A DNA stretch of 64,000 nucleotides from Pseudomonas sp. TH41 (GTDB lineage: Bacteria; Pseudomonadota; Gammaproteobacteria; Pseudomonadales; Pseudomonadaceae). The number at the start of each line of letters is the position of its first letter. The stretch's first letter is position 1. The notes below the pieces were generated by a model that was given only the letters and a program-made list of their open reading frames with translations, had not been told where the DNA came from and ran no database searches. Location of the stretch: contig NZ_JAEKFH010000001.1 in NCBI RefSeq assembly GCF_016650695.1, positions 186,001-250,000 of the forward strand, in the 5' to 3' direction. The translations under genes and the position numbers were made by a program. This document shows positions 8,807 to 17,016 of this stretch, piece after piece.

Positions 8807-9154
8807 CTATTGCGGGTAGTTCGCCAGCCTGCGATCACCTGTCTCGATCAGTAGGCGCTCAACCTGTGCCAGTTCCCAGGTGCTGAGCAAACTGACCGGA
8901 TCGGTGCCGAAACGTTGCCAGCTGTCGAACTCACCCTCGCGGCCGTCCGGGCTCTGACAACGTTGGCAGTGGCGCAGGTGATTGCCATCGATATCGAGGG
9001 TCAGGCGCCAGCCCTCGACATCGACCTGTACCTGGCCGGGTTCGGCGTATTCTTCAAGGCGTTGTAGTGGACGAATGCCCAAGGCGGCGTCTCGCAGTTG
9101 CTGGTAAACCTCGCGGGCGGTCAGGGGTTGCACAGAAATCTCCGGTGGGGCCAT
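8807..9154 (-). CDS. Small conserved Pseudomonas protein (DUF7693-like)
   Basis: 115 residues from the ATG at 9154. It is soluble, without a signal or membrane segment. It starts with a helix LTAREVYQQLRDAALGIRPLQ and has a CQRCQSPDGREG stretch that could hold a metal or a disulfide, then SWQRFGTDPVSLLSTWELAQVERLL. I believe it belongs to a domain of unknown function found mainly in pseudomonads, but the assignment is from memory of the pattern and not secure. Function unknown. Confidence 0.6.
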   Translation of the reverse strand: MAPPEISVQPLTAREVYQQLRDAALGIRPLQRLEEYAEPGQVQVDVEGWRLTLDIDGNHLRHCQRCQSPDGREGEFDSWQRFGTDPVSLLSTWELAQVERLLIETGDRRLANYPQ

Positions 9155-9507
9155 GACATGCGTAGCGTCGGGGCACAGCATAGACGACAGGATGAAATTT
9201 CAGCGAGCTTCTACTGCTATTACTCGGCCATCCCACCCTTAAAATCAGGTTTTTCACGGATTACCGGGAAAGACACGCTTGATCTTCATGAAAAAAATTC
9301 GCTGTCCCGGTAACCGTACGCCATCTGCTTGATGATCTTTAATTCTGCGCTCTCCTCAGCGATTGAACGGCGGGAAATGTCAGACGTTTCAGAGAGTGTC
9401 GTAGGCTCGGTCCCAAACGCTTTCAGACCCCTCGGATAGCGCTGGATGACGGCCATAACCCTGTTAATACTTCGTTTCTCGACGGAGTTAATTGGCAGGA
9501 GCATCAG
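9155..9507. other. Intergenic, 353 bases, with a decayed segment shared with 10.57 kb
   Basis: The right part (from about 9379) is repeated before the second lipoprotein gene. In both copies one frame ends in the same peptide FRPLG followed by a stop, about 70 bases before the lipoprotein start, and the residues before it differ conservatively. This may be the remnant of an upstream gene or a short leader. Nothing else was recognised. Confidence 0.4.
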
Positions 9508-10359
9508 GTGACGGCACTCCATGGATGGACACCATCCGTTCTCAACAAAAGCCGGTCGTTGCGTCTCATACGCCGACAACTGGCTCGCGCACTGGCAATC
9601 AGCACGTTGGCGCTTGCCGTTGGTGGCTGCGTTTTTGCACCAGCAGAGACCTTTACCTTGCAGGCCGAAGTGCCGGCCGATTTCAGGGTCAAGGCGGATG
9701 CCTTTTATGTGCCGGCCACCGGCGAAACCTGTGAGGCGCCGCCGCGTGAAAGCGGGAAAGTGGCACCGAATCGCAAGTTGTTTACCAGTGAATACCAGAG
9801 CGTTGCGCGCACGGCCGAGTTTCAGGTGCCGCTGACGACGCGTGCGGGTGGCTGTCCGTTGGTGTTGAGTAGTTTGAGGTTGAATTTGCGAGCGAGATGG
9901 GGGCCAGACCGCTCTGATACTGATGGCGACTTTGCCAGCCTTTCCTTTTACGACGAACTTGCAGATGACCGTCCAGGTTTTCCAGCCTCTGGCATTCAGG
10001 AGTTTCAAGGGCAATGCCAATGGTTGTTTCGCACCATGGGTCCGTATCGCTACATCGTGAAAATCCTGCACTGCCGGGCTGTCGACGCGGATGGACAGAT
10101 GGTCAAACGCATGGCGGGTGGGGTGTTGCAGCGCGATCAGCTACCGGGCAGGACGGTGACGATGGTGTTCAAGATGGCAGCCGAGGAGAGGCCTTTTGGG
10201 CAAGACACCTGGGTCCGCTTTCCGCAAGGTTGGAAACGTTGCCTGGGCGAAAGCCTTGAAGACCAATACGCCTTCTGTCGCGGCAACACTACAGATTTCA
10301 AACCTTTCAAAATGCCCGACGGCAGAAGCTGCACCGTCTACCCCAATTGCACTGAATAA
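9508..10359 (+). CDS. Lipoprotein, copy A (putative lipase immunity protein)
   Basis: 283 residues from a GTG with AGGAG six bases before it; an internal TTG at 9559 would give a shorter signal. After about 22 residues comes a lipoprotein signal: basic RLIRRQ, hydrophobic LAISTLALAVGG, then Cys in the lipobox VGGC. The mature part is cysteine-rich (GETCE, GGCPL, GQCQW, ILHCR, WKRCL, AFCRG, SCTVYPNCTE), suggesting disulfides in the periplasm. No database family is named. Lipoproteins next to class 3 lipases in this layout commonly act as immunity proteins; that role is inference from the neighbour. It nearly duplicates copy B. Confidence 0.82.
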   Translation: MTALHGWTPSVLNKSRSLRLIRRQLARALAISTLALAVGGCVFAPAETFTLQAEVPADFRVKADAFYVPATGETCEAPPRESGKVAPNRKLFTSEYQSVARTAEFQVPLTTRAGGCPLVLSSLRLNLRARWGPDRSDTDGDFASLSFYDELADDRPGFPASGIQEFQGQCQWLFRTMGPYRYIVKILHCRAVDADGQMVKRMAGGVLQRDQLPGRTVTMVFKMAAEERPFGQDTWVRFPQGWKRCLGESLEDQYAFCRGNTTDFKPFKMPDGRSCTVYPNCTE

Positions 10360-10371
10360 GGGAGCAACAAC

Positions 10372-10533
10372 ATGACAGTCAAGGAGCAAGACGATAGCTG
10401 TTTCAGCAGCAAAATGCTGGTATGCCCACTACGGGGGCATTGGACGAGTTTTCGATTAGTGGACGAGCAGGGCGATGGAAAACCCTATGGCAGGTTGCTT
10501 CACACCCTTCGAGACAGTCTTGGTCAGACATGA
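10372..10533 (+). pseudogene. Truncated lipase gene (orphan N-terminus)
   Basis: An ATG 12 bases after lipoprotein A, with the same GGGAGCAACAAC leader as the intact gene, opens a 53-codon frame. Its first 45 or so residues match the start of the full lipase (CPLRGHWTSFRLVDE and GDGKPYG shared), then similarity fades through DSLGQ and a TGA stops it. Everything from residue 54, including the catalytic domain, is missing and is replaced by the start of the second unit. Either the residue of an unequal duplication or an effector N-terminal module left behind. Confidence 0.85.
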
Positions 10534-10701
10534 ACACTCTGCACACTTTTCAGCGAGTGCAAGGCTGGAGCTGTCAGACATTTCAGTGACGATTGTAAGT
10601 CCGATCCGAAACGTTTTCAGGCCCCTCGGATAGCGCTGGATGACGGCCATAGCCCTGTTAATACTTCGTTTCTCGACGGAGTTAATTGGCAGGAGCATCA
10701 G

Positions 10702-11553
10702 GTGACGACACTCCATGGATGGACACCATCCGTTCTCTACAACAGCCGGTCGTTGCGTCTTATACGCCGACAACTGGCTCGCACACTGGCAATCAGCATC
10801 TTGGCGCTCACCGCTGGCGGTTGCGTTTTTGCACCAGCAGAGACCTTTACTTTGCAGGCCGAAGTGCCGGCCGATTTCAGGGTCAAGGCTGATGCCTTTT
10901 ATGTGCCGGCCACCGGCGAAACCTGCGAGGCTCCGCCGCGTGAAAGCGGGAAAGTGGCACCGAATCGCAAGTTGTTTACCAGTGAATACCAGAACATTGC
11001 ACGCACGGCCGAGTTTCAGATCCCGCTGACGACGCGTGCGGGTGGCTGTCCGTTGGCGTTGAGTAGTTTGAGGTTGAATTTGCGAGCGAGATGGGGGCCA
11101 GACCGCTCTGATACTGATGGCGACTTTGCCAGCCTTTCCTTTTACGACGAACTTGCAGATGACCGTCCAGGTTTTCCAGCCTCTGGCATTCAGGAGTTTC
11201 AAGGGCAATGCCAGTGGTTGTTTCGCACCATGGGTCCGTATCGCTACATCGTGAAAATCCTGCACTGCCGGGCTGTAGACGCGGATGGACAGATGGTCAA
11301 ACGCATGGCGGGTGGGGTGTTGCAGCGTGATCAGCTACCGGGCAGGACGGTGACGATGGTGTTCAAGATGGCAGCCGAGGAGAGGCCTTTTGGGCAAGAC
11401 ACCTGGGTCCGCTTTCCGCAAGGTTGGAAACGCTGCATGGGCAAGAGTCTTGAAGACCCATATGCGTTCTGCCGCGGCAATACCACCGATTTCAAGCCGT
11501 TCAAATTACCGGATGGCCGCGAATGCACCGTCTACCCCAACTGCACTGAATAA
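10702..11553 (+). CDS. Lipoprotein, copy B (putative lipase immunity protein)
   Basis: 283 residues, same length and start context as copy A, with a handful of substitutions, mostly in the first 45 residues (LNKSRS/LYNSRS, ALALAV/ILALTA) and near the C-terminus (CLGESLEDQYA/CMGKSLEDPYA). The lipobox AGGC and all cysteines are kept, so both copies look functional. It ends 12 bases before the lipase start, as expected of a translationally coupled effector and immunity pair. Confidence 0.82.
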   Translation: MTTLHGWTPSVLYNSRSLRLIRRQLARTLAISILALTAGGCVFAPAETFTLQAEVPADFRVKADAFYVPATGETCEAPPRESGKVAPNRKLFTSEYQNIARTAEFQIPLTTRAGGCPLALSSLRLNLRARWGPDRSDTDGDFASLSFYDELADDRPGFPASGIQEFQGQCQWLFRTMGPYRYIVKILHCRAVDADGQMVKRMAGGVLQRDQLPGRTVTMVFKMAAEERPFGQDTWVRFPQGWKRCMGKSLEDPYAFCRGNTTDFKPFKLPDGRECTVYPNCTE

Positions 11554-11565
11554 GGGAGCAACAAC

Positions 11566-13725
11566 GTGACAATCAAGGAGCAAAAAGACAGCTGTTTCAG
11601 CGGAAAAATATTGGTCTGTCCACTGCGGGGGCATTGGACGAGCTTTCGATTGGTGGATGAATTTGGCGACGGGAAACCCTACGGCGGCTTGCATTATTCC
11701 GTTATCGACAGCATCGGCCAGGAATATACCGGACGGTTAGATGGTGAGGGGTTTGCCAAAGTAGAGAACCATTACCGCGGGCCTGTCGTACTCATCATGG
11801 ACAAGCGATACAACGGACTCGATCAACCATATGAACAATTGATAAAGCGAGAGTACTACCCCCTCCCCATCACCGAACTCCAGTTCCGCGCCGAACAAAC
11901 GCGTTTCTTCCACGACGACGGATTTCGGCGTGAGCACAACCCGGCGATCAAGGACGCCGATGTCTTTGTCCAGGTCGAGGTGCGGGACCTGGTGCGTGAA
12001 GGCGCGCATTTACCACCGGTGGTCCAGCGCTTCCATGAACCGCAATCGTCGCTGCTCCGAGCCATGAGTGAGCTGGGTATTGGCCCCGAGGTACCGTTCG
12101 GCATCGCCCTGAGCCCTAACCAGCACAATGTGCTGGAAGTGCGGCCGATGCGTGCCTTGCGGCCCATGCTGTCCACCGATGACTCGTTTTGTGCGCTGAA
12201 CCTTTATCAATTGGCGTTGATGGCGACCTTGAGTTACACCGACTTCGCTCAGGACCCGCGCGAAAAACCGCTGGATAAAGTGCGCTTTCCTGAGGACCCG
12301 AGCATCGGCAATCTGTTCGGCGAGGCGTTGGCTAATTACCGGGAAAACTGGCGAATCGATAAACACCAGCGCGATCGGTACTACCCGTTGTACGAGGATG
12401 TGCCGTATTCAAAACGCCTGGAGATCCTGCCGTTCGACCCGACGCTGTATGCGCAAAACCACCCGGACAAAGGCAAGGACCAGGAACACCCAGCCAACCA
12501 GCATTTTTTCGATGACCAGAAAGATGGCGGCGATACCCAGGCGTTTATCTGTCATCACGACGAAGTCGTTCTGATTTCAGTGCGCGGCACGGCCAGTCTT
12601 AAGGACGCGGTTCGGGATGTACACGCGCTTCAGGTTCCGTTCGAGGAGGGTGTCGGGCGGGTTCATAAGGGGTTCTACAGCGCGTTTCAGGCGATCAGTA
12701 ATTTTGTGCGGAGTTATCTGGGCAGATTTTATGTTGACCAGAAGATAATTATTTGTGGGCACAGTCTCGGTGGAGCTATCGCCTTGTTGCTGGCCGAAGC
12801 ACTGCGTCGAAGCACCACGCAGAAATACAACATCCTCCTCTACACCTACGGCGCCCCACGCGCCGGCGACTCAACCTTTGTTGAAGGGGCCGCCGACCTC
12901 GTCCATCACCGCATGGTCAACAACAACGACCCGGTTCCCGGCGTGCCGGCCCCCTGGATGAACGCCAACTGGAAGGTCTGGGTACCGGGCCTGGCGATGA
13001 CGGTCGTCAGCGGGTACGGCCTGCTGGTGTTCGGCGCCGGTCTGGTGCGTGTCGGCGGTGATCCCTATCAGCATCACGGTCGGCAGCAGCACTTTATGCC
13101 CGTAAGTTTCAATGCCAAGGAGTGGTCGGCCGTGTTGTGGGATCCGGATTGCGAGTCCATCGAAAAGGCCGCGTGTACCGCGATGCTGGAGAAGACCCGG
13201 CAAGGTGATATGCCGGTGCGCGACGGCCTGCTCGCGCAACTGATCAACTACACAGACCACATGATGGTTGCCAGTTACATTCCTTTCGCCTGGGCGACTT
13301 TGCGCCGCTGGCAGCAAACCCAGGAAACTGGCGCGAGCGTTGTTACCGAACGTGAGTACGACGTTGTCGATATCGCTCTCGCGGTGCTCAAGCAGAAACT
13401 TCACGAGTATGCCCAGAGGGTGCGCTATAACGAAGGACCGCGTGGCGCGACGAAAGATGAAAGCGCCACCATTGATGCATTGTACAAAGAGCGTGACCGG
13501 CTGACGAGAACCCGCAAACGCCTGCAAAACTTGCGCTATAACGGCCTCACCCTGGCTGACGTGTATGGCAGCGCTGCGCAGTCACCGGAGTTCACCGGTA
13601 GCGTGGAACGCTGGTTCAAACACGCTGAAAATCGGCGTTTGGAGCAGTATGCAATGATTCCAAGGCAATTGGATGATGGACTTCGGCTGGCCCGCAAGCC
13701 GCTGGATATCGATTCGATCAGCTGA
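11566..13725 (+). CDS. Class 3 lipase, putative type VI effector (Tle-like)
   Basis: 719 residues from a GTG with AGGGAGC before it. The first 110 residues form a separate N-terminal module (shared with the truncated copy). The lipase core has VSVRGTASLKDAV-type residues near 345 and the nucleophile elbow GHSLGG with Ser400; HHRMVNNNDPVPGVP (about 445) fits the aspartate region of lipase_3 proteins. A hydrophobic segment (VWVPGLAMTVVSGYGLLVFGAGLV) follows, then a charged helical tail. There is no signal peptide, as expected for type VI cargo. No vgrG, hcp or adaptor is in the window, so the delivery route is inferred. Alternative: an intracellular phospholipase. Confidence 0.8.
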   Translation: MTIKEQKDSCFSGKILVCPLRGHWTSFRLVDEFGDGKPYGGLHYSVIDSIGQEYTGRLDGEGFAKVENHYRGPVVLIMDKRYNGLDQPYEQLIKREYYPLPITELQFRAEQTRFFHDDGFRREHNPAIKDADVFVQVEVRDLVREGAHLPPVVQRFHEPQSSLLRAMSELGIGPEVPFGIALSPNQHNVLEVRPMRALRPMLSTDDSFCALNLYQLALMATLSYTDFAQDPREKPLDKVRFPEDPSIGNLFGEALANYRENWRIDKHQRDRYYPLYEDVPYSKRLEILPFDPTLYAQNHPDKGKDQEHPANQHFFDDQKDGGDTQAFICHHDEVVLISVRGTASLKDAVRDVHALQVPFEEGVGRVHKGFYSAFQAISNFVRSYLGRFYVDQKIIICGHSLGGAIALLLAEALRRSTTQKYNILLYTYGAPRAGDSTFVEGAADLVHHRMVNNNDPVPGVPAPWMNANWKVWVPGLAMTVVSGYGLLVFGAGLVRVGGDPYQHHGRQQHFMPVSFNAKEWSAVLWDPDCESIEKAACTAMLEKTRQGDMPVRDGLLAQLINYTDHMMVASYIPFAWATLRRWQQTQETGASVVTEREYDVVDIALAVLKQKLHEYAQRVRYNEGPRGATKDESATIDALYKERDRLTRTRKRLQNLRYNGLTLADVYGSAAQSPEFTGSVERWFKHAENRRLEQYAMIPRQLDDGLRLARKPLDIDSIS

Positions 13726-13803
13726 GTATGGCCAGCCTTGCATTTAAAGGAATACAAAAGATGCATGACTCATTCTGTGAACCGCGCTTTGGAATTGAAA
13801 TAG

Positions 13804-13836
13804 CCCCGTCCCTTGATTGGGCCGGGGTCGTTTTTA
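13804..13836 (+). terminator. Intrinsic terminator after the lipase operon
   Basis: CCCCG then CCC on the left pair with GGG and CGGGG on the right around the loop TTGATT, and the hairpin runs into TCGTTTTT. It lies about 80 bases past the lipase stop and just before the convergent toxin gene. Confidence 0.8.
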
Positions 13837-13839
13837 AAA

Positions 13840-14532
13840 TCAGGCCTCACTGATCTTGCTGACACTCGTGACCTGACCATTCCAGATCATCTCGTAATGC
13901 GCGGCTTGAATAACCGACAACACCGGTCTTGGTGTCATCAACGCCCAGCAATAACTGCCGCGCATGCGCACCGAGTTGTAACGAATGCCGGGACATCCCG
14001 CCTTTTTAACGGACCTCCCCAACAAACGGGAATACGTGTAATCGTCAGACGCATAAACAGGATCAGTCATCGCAATGGCTGCAGCATCTTTCATCGCTGC
14101 GTCCACAAACGAGCAGGACAAGCCCCGAAAAACGAACCGCTCATAGTTGAGGCTCGGTACGTTCGACCAGTACAGACTCTGGTGATGCCGCACCTCGGCC
14201 AGCGCCGTTTCCATGGAGTCCGCCAGATACAGCACCCCAAAGCTGCCATCACTGAACCGCGAACCCGCCGGGTTAACGTGGGTAAAAGGCGCGGTCGCGT
14301 ATGAGCAGCCAGGAATACCGAACGGGATCTCACGCCGTGGAATCAACTCAAGGCGACCCACTTCATTGTTCAGCCTGGGGTTAGTCAGCGCCTGTATCTG
14401 ATACAGCACCTCAAACGCGTCTGCGTCCGCGACGTCATCAAACAACGCAACAGGCGGAAACTTTGAATTGACCAGTCGATAGGCCTGTAACGGCTCACCG
14501 GCAAACGCTGCCAGTTCGCTCAGGCTCACCAT
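13840..14532 (-). CDS. RES domain toxin
   Basis: 230 residues. The RES-family features are visible: AYRLVNSKFPP near the start (Arg and Tyr of the active site), GSRFSDGSFGVLYLADSMETALAEVRHH with the conserved Glu, and RMRGSYCWALMTPRP near the end. RES toxins deplete or use NAD+ (ADP-ribosyl transfer or phosphorolysis). The start codon overlaps the end of the antitoxin gene by seven bases (ATGGTGA), so translation is coupled and the toxin is made second. Size is typical. Confidence 0.9.
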   Translation of the reverse strand: MVSLSELAAFAGEPLQAYRLVNSKFPPVALFDDVADADAFEVLYQIQALTNPRLNNEVGRLELIPRREIPFGIPGCSYATAPFTHVNPAGSRFSDGSFGVLYLADSMETALAEVRHHQSLYWSNVPSLNYERFVFRGLSCSFVDAAMKDAAAIAMTDPVYASDDYTYSRLLGRSVKKAGCPGIRYNSVRMRGSYCWALMTPRPVLSVIQAAHYEMIWNGQVTSVSKISEA

Positions 14533-14930
14533 TGCGCGCCTCGCAGTACGTCAATGCGCCGAAAGGTTTCATACAAAGAAATCATATCGCCCTGAGACAT
14601 GATCTCGAGCGGGGAGCGGCCATTGAAGAACTCGTTGTCGTTGGCCATCGACGGGAAGCCGTAGACGTTTTCCGGGTTATCGAAAACGAGGCGCAGGGCG
14701 GCGTGGATGTTGAGCACAAAACTGATGCGCTGCATCTGGTCCGAGTCCAGCGCCACGGCCCAATCGGGATCGCGCTGGCGGGCACGGGTGTAGGTGCTGC
14801 GGGAAATGCGCAGGATATGGCAGGCCTGATCGCCGGACGCCGCCCACTTTTCGAGAATGCCGACAGCGGCGCGCAAGCCGGTCACACACTGGCTTTTGGT
14901 AAAGGCTTGTTCTTGGAGGGCAACGGCCAT
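14526..14930 (-). CDS. Xre/MbcA/ParS antitoxin of the RES pair
   Basis: 134 residues from the ATG at 14930 with GAGGTA before it. The N-terminal half holds an Xre-like helix-turn-helix (AVGILEKWAASGDQACHILRISRSTYTRAR). The C-terminal half matches the MbcA/ParS toxin-binding fold: RISFVLNIHAALRLVFDNPENVYGF and NGRSPLEIMSQGDMISLYETFRRIDVLRG. Antitoxins of this family dimerise, cover the toxin active site and repress their own promoter, which should lie in 14931-15000. Confidence 0.9.
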   Translation of the reverse strand: MAVALQEQAFTKSQCVTGLRAAVGILEKWAASGDQACHILRISRSTYTRARQRDPDWAVALDSDQMQRISFVLNIHAALRLVFDNPENVYGFPSMANDNEFFNGRSPLEIMSQGDMISLYETFRRIDVLRGAQW

Positions 14931-15067
14931 GTTCACTACCTCAATGTGAATCCATAGACTCAAATGTAGGCATAAGTAATCTATAGATCAAGTTTGTCGC
15001 GACCAGTGGAGATCGACGATACAGCGCTGGCCTTGATCACTTCGATGTAATGCGCATTGCATATATG

Positions 15068-15112
15068 AAATTTACGCTGTAAATTTTCATGAAATTATAA
15101 AAACATAATTTC
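15068..15112. promoter_or_regulatory. Two palindromes before the polyamine oxidase gene
   Basis: AAATTTAC-GCT-GTAAATTT (15068-15086) and GAAATTAT-AAAAAC-ATAATTTC (15091-15112) are both perfect inverted repeats, 8+3+8 and 8+6+8. The second ends 12 bases before the start codon. They are good candidates for operators of the cupin-Xre regulator encoded next, and the AT-rich block also resembles a promoter. The assignment of the binding protein is inference. Confidence 0.55.
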
Positions 15113-15124
15113 ACGAGGCCTCGA

Positions 15125-16414
15125 ATGTTTCAGCAGTCCAAGCGACATGTCGCCAGCTATTACGCCCACAGTTGCGCCAATCTCCTGAGCGCTCGGCCCG
15201 CGCTTGTGGGGGAACACGACACCGACGTCGTGATCATCGGCGCGGGGTTTAGTGGCCTGCACACCGCATTGCGCCTGGCGTTGGCCGGAAAACGGGTGAC
15301 GCTGCTGGAAGCCAGCCGCGTGGCGTGGGCCGCCTCGGGGCGTAATGGCGGGCAGGCCATTCTCGGCTGGTCGTGTGACATGCCACCGCTGGAGTCCGCA
15401 TTGGGTTATGAACGCGCCAGGCGACTGTGGGACGGAATGCGCTGGGCCGCTAAGGAGTTGCGTGAATTACCGGGGCGTCATGGGTTCGACTGTGACTATC
15501 GGGCTGGGCATCTGTGGACTTCGGTCATGTCGCGCCGGGTCAGCCTGTTGACCGAGTGGCAACACGAGGCCAGTCATAAATGGGGGCATGATGGTTTGCA
15601 GTTCATCCCTCGCGAGCAGTTGCCCAATTGGGTGGCCAGCTACCGCTATCAGGCCGGCCTCTTTGATCCCGAAGGTGCTCACCTCAACCCGCTGAAACTG
15701 GCGTTGGGCCTGGCTGCCGCTATCGAGCGTGCGGGCGGTCGCATCCATGAACAAAGCAAAGCGTCGAGTTATCGAGAAGAGGGCGGTCGGTTCCGGGTGG
15801 CTACCGAGCACGGGGCGATTAAGGCCGACGTGCTGGTACTGGCCTGCAATGCCTATCTGGACCGGCTCGACCCGAAACTGGCCAGTTGCGTGTTACCGGT
15901 CGGGACGTATCAGGTCGCTACTGCACCCCTGACGCGTGAGCAGGCCACGGCGTTGCTGCCGACCAATGTATGCGTGACCGATAACCAGTTTGTCCTCGAC
16001 TACTTCCGCCGCACACCGGACAACCGCTTGCTGTTCGGCGGTGGCTGCACCTACCTGGGCGGCATGCCCAAGGACATCGCCGGTGCAACCCGGCCGTTTC
16101 TGGAGCGTGTCTTCCCGCAGCTCAAGGGTGTCGATCTGGAGTTTGCCTGGGGCGGACACATCGACCTCACCTTGAACCGCACACCGGACGTCGGACGTCA
16201 GGGTGATCGTTACTGGCTACAGGGGTACTCCGGGCATGGCGTGCTCCCGACACTGGCGGCCGCTCGCGCGGTGGCCGACGCGATTCTCGGCCAGGGGGAT
16301 GAATTGGCGTTGTATCAAGGCTTGAGTAATGGCAGCTTTCCCGGCGGCAAGTACCTGGCCGCGCCGCTGGAAGCCATCGGCAAAGCCTGGTACCGACTGC
16401 GCGACAGCATTTGA
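15125..16414 (+). CDS. FAD-dependent gamma-glutamylputrescine oxidase-like protein
   Basis: 429 residues, DAO fold. The FAD-binding GxGxxG is in VVIIGAGFSGLHTALRLALAGKRVTLLEA (about residues 35-63), followed by AASGRNGGQ, which is characteristic of the PuuB/OrdL group. WLQGYSGHGVLPTLAAARAVADAI near the end is the second dinucleotide-contacting region. PuuB oxidises gamma-glutamylputrescine to the aldehyde in putrescine breakdown. The two genes downstream encode a PuuR-like regulator and a PuuA-like ligase, which supports the pathway; the exact amine may differ in Pseudomonas, where several paralogues exist. A GAGG precedes the ATG. Confidence 0.88.
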   Translation: MFQQSKRHVASYYAHSCANLLSARPALVGEHDTDVVIIGAGFSGLHTALRLALAGKRVTLLEASRVAWAASGRNGGQAILGWSCDMPPLESALGYERARRLWDGMRWAAKELRELPGRHGFDCDYRAGHLWTSVMSRRVSLLTEWQHEASHKWGHDGLQFIPREQLPNWVASYRYQAGLFDPEGAHLNPLKLALGLAAAIERAGGRIHEQSKASSYREEGGRFRVATEHGAIKADVLVLACNAYLDRLDPKLASCVLPVGTYQVATAPLTREQATALLPTNVCVTDNQFVLDYFRRTPDNRLLFGGGCTYLGGMPKDIAGATRPFLERVFPQLKGVDLEFAWGGHIDLTLNRTPDVGRQGDRYWLQGYSGHGVLPTLAAARAVADAILGQGDELALYQGLSNGSFPGGKYLAAPLEAIGKAWYRLRDSI

Positions 16415-16439
16415 TGAGTCATTGACCGGAATCCCAGCC

Positions 16440-16997
16440 ATGAACAAGCAAGAAGAAATCGCCGCGCTGGCGATCCTTATTCACGATTTGCGCAAACACA
16501 AGAAATTCACCTTGAAGGACCTGGCTGACCAGATCGGTCGTTCGGTGGGTTTTTTGTCCCAAGTCGAGCGTGGCTTGTCTCGGCCAACGGTGGCCGATCT
16601 GACGGCGATCAGCGAAACCCTGGGCGTACCGACGACCTATTTCTATAGCTTGCCCAAACCCAAGGTTCTGCCGTGGGTGACCCGGCCGGACGAGCGTCGC
16701 ACGTTGTATTACGCCAACGGCATTACCGACATTCTGGTATCGCCCAAGATGAGGGCTTCGTTCTCAATGCTCGAAAGTCATCTGGAAGCCGGCGCCAGCA
16801 GTGGTGACAGGCACCTGACCGACAGCTCGGAGCAGGGCGGCTACGTGCTCGAGGGTGAGTTGACGCTCTGGCTGGGTGACGACGAAGACCCTGTCACGTT
16901 ACGAACCGGCGACAGCTTTCAGTTCGACAGTCACACCCGTTGCCGTTACGGCAACCTTACCGAGCATCTCACGCGAGTGCTCTGGGTCTACACCTGA
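16440..16997 (+). CDS. Xre-cupin regulator, PuuR-like
   Basis: 185 residues from the ATG at 16440. An Xre helix-turn-helix (LRKHKKFTLKDLADQIGRSVGFLSQVERGLSRPTV, split here across residues 15-50) is followed by a cupin sensor domain with LEAGASSGD, YVLEGELTLWLGDD and FQFDSHTRCRYGN. The layout matches repressors of putrescine use such as PuuR. It sits between the oxidase and the ligase genes on the same strand with short gaps (25 and 19 bases), so it is an operon member and probably represses its own operon at the palindromes near 15.1 kb. Confidence 0.88.
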   Translation: MNKQEEIAALAILIHDLRKHKKFTLKDLADQIGRSVGFLSQVERGLSRPTVADLTAISETLGVPTTYFYSLPKPKVLPWVTRPDERRTLYYANGITDILVSPKMRASFSMLESHLEAGASSGDRHLTDSSEQGGYVLEGELTLWLGDDEDPVTLRTGDSFQFDSHTRCRYGNLTEHLTRVLWVYT

Positions 16998-17016
16998 TAA
17001 CAACAAAGGAACAACC

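Larger units (their letters stand above)
9379..11718 (+). repeat. Tandem duplication of about 1.19 kb (two units)
   Basis: The unit 9379 to about 10530 (upstream segment, lipoprotein gene, first 50 codons of the lipase gene) is followed by a second unit from about 10573 with an offset of about 1194 bases. The two lipoprotein genes are nearly identical over most of their length. In unit 1 the lipase is cut off; in unit 2 it is full length. Confidence 0.9.

Noticed and set aside
9286..10071. Long minus-strand frames opposite both lipoprotein genes
   Set aside because: Duplicated along with the genes; they mirror the codon pattern of the plus-strand frames and have no start signals.
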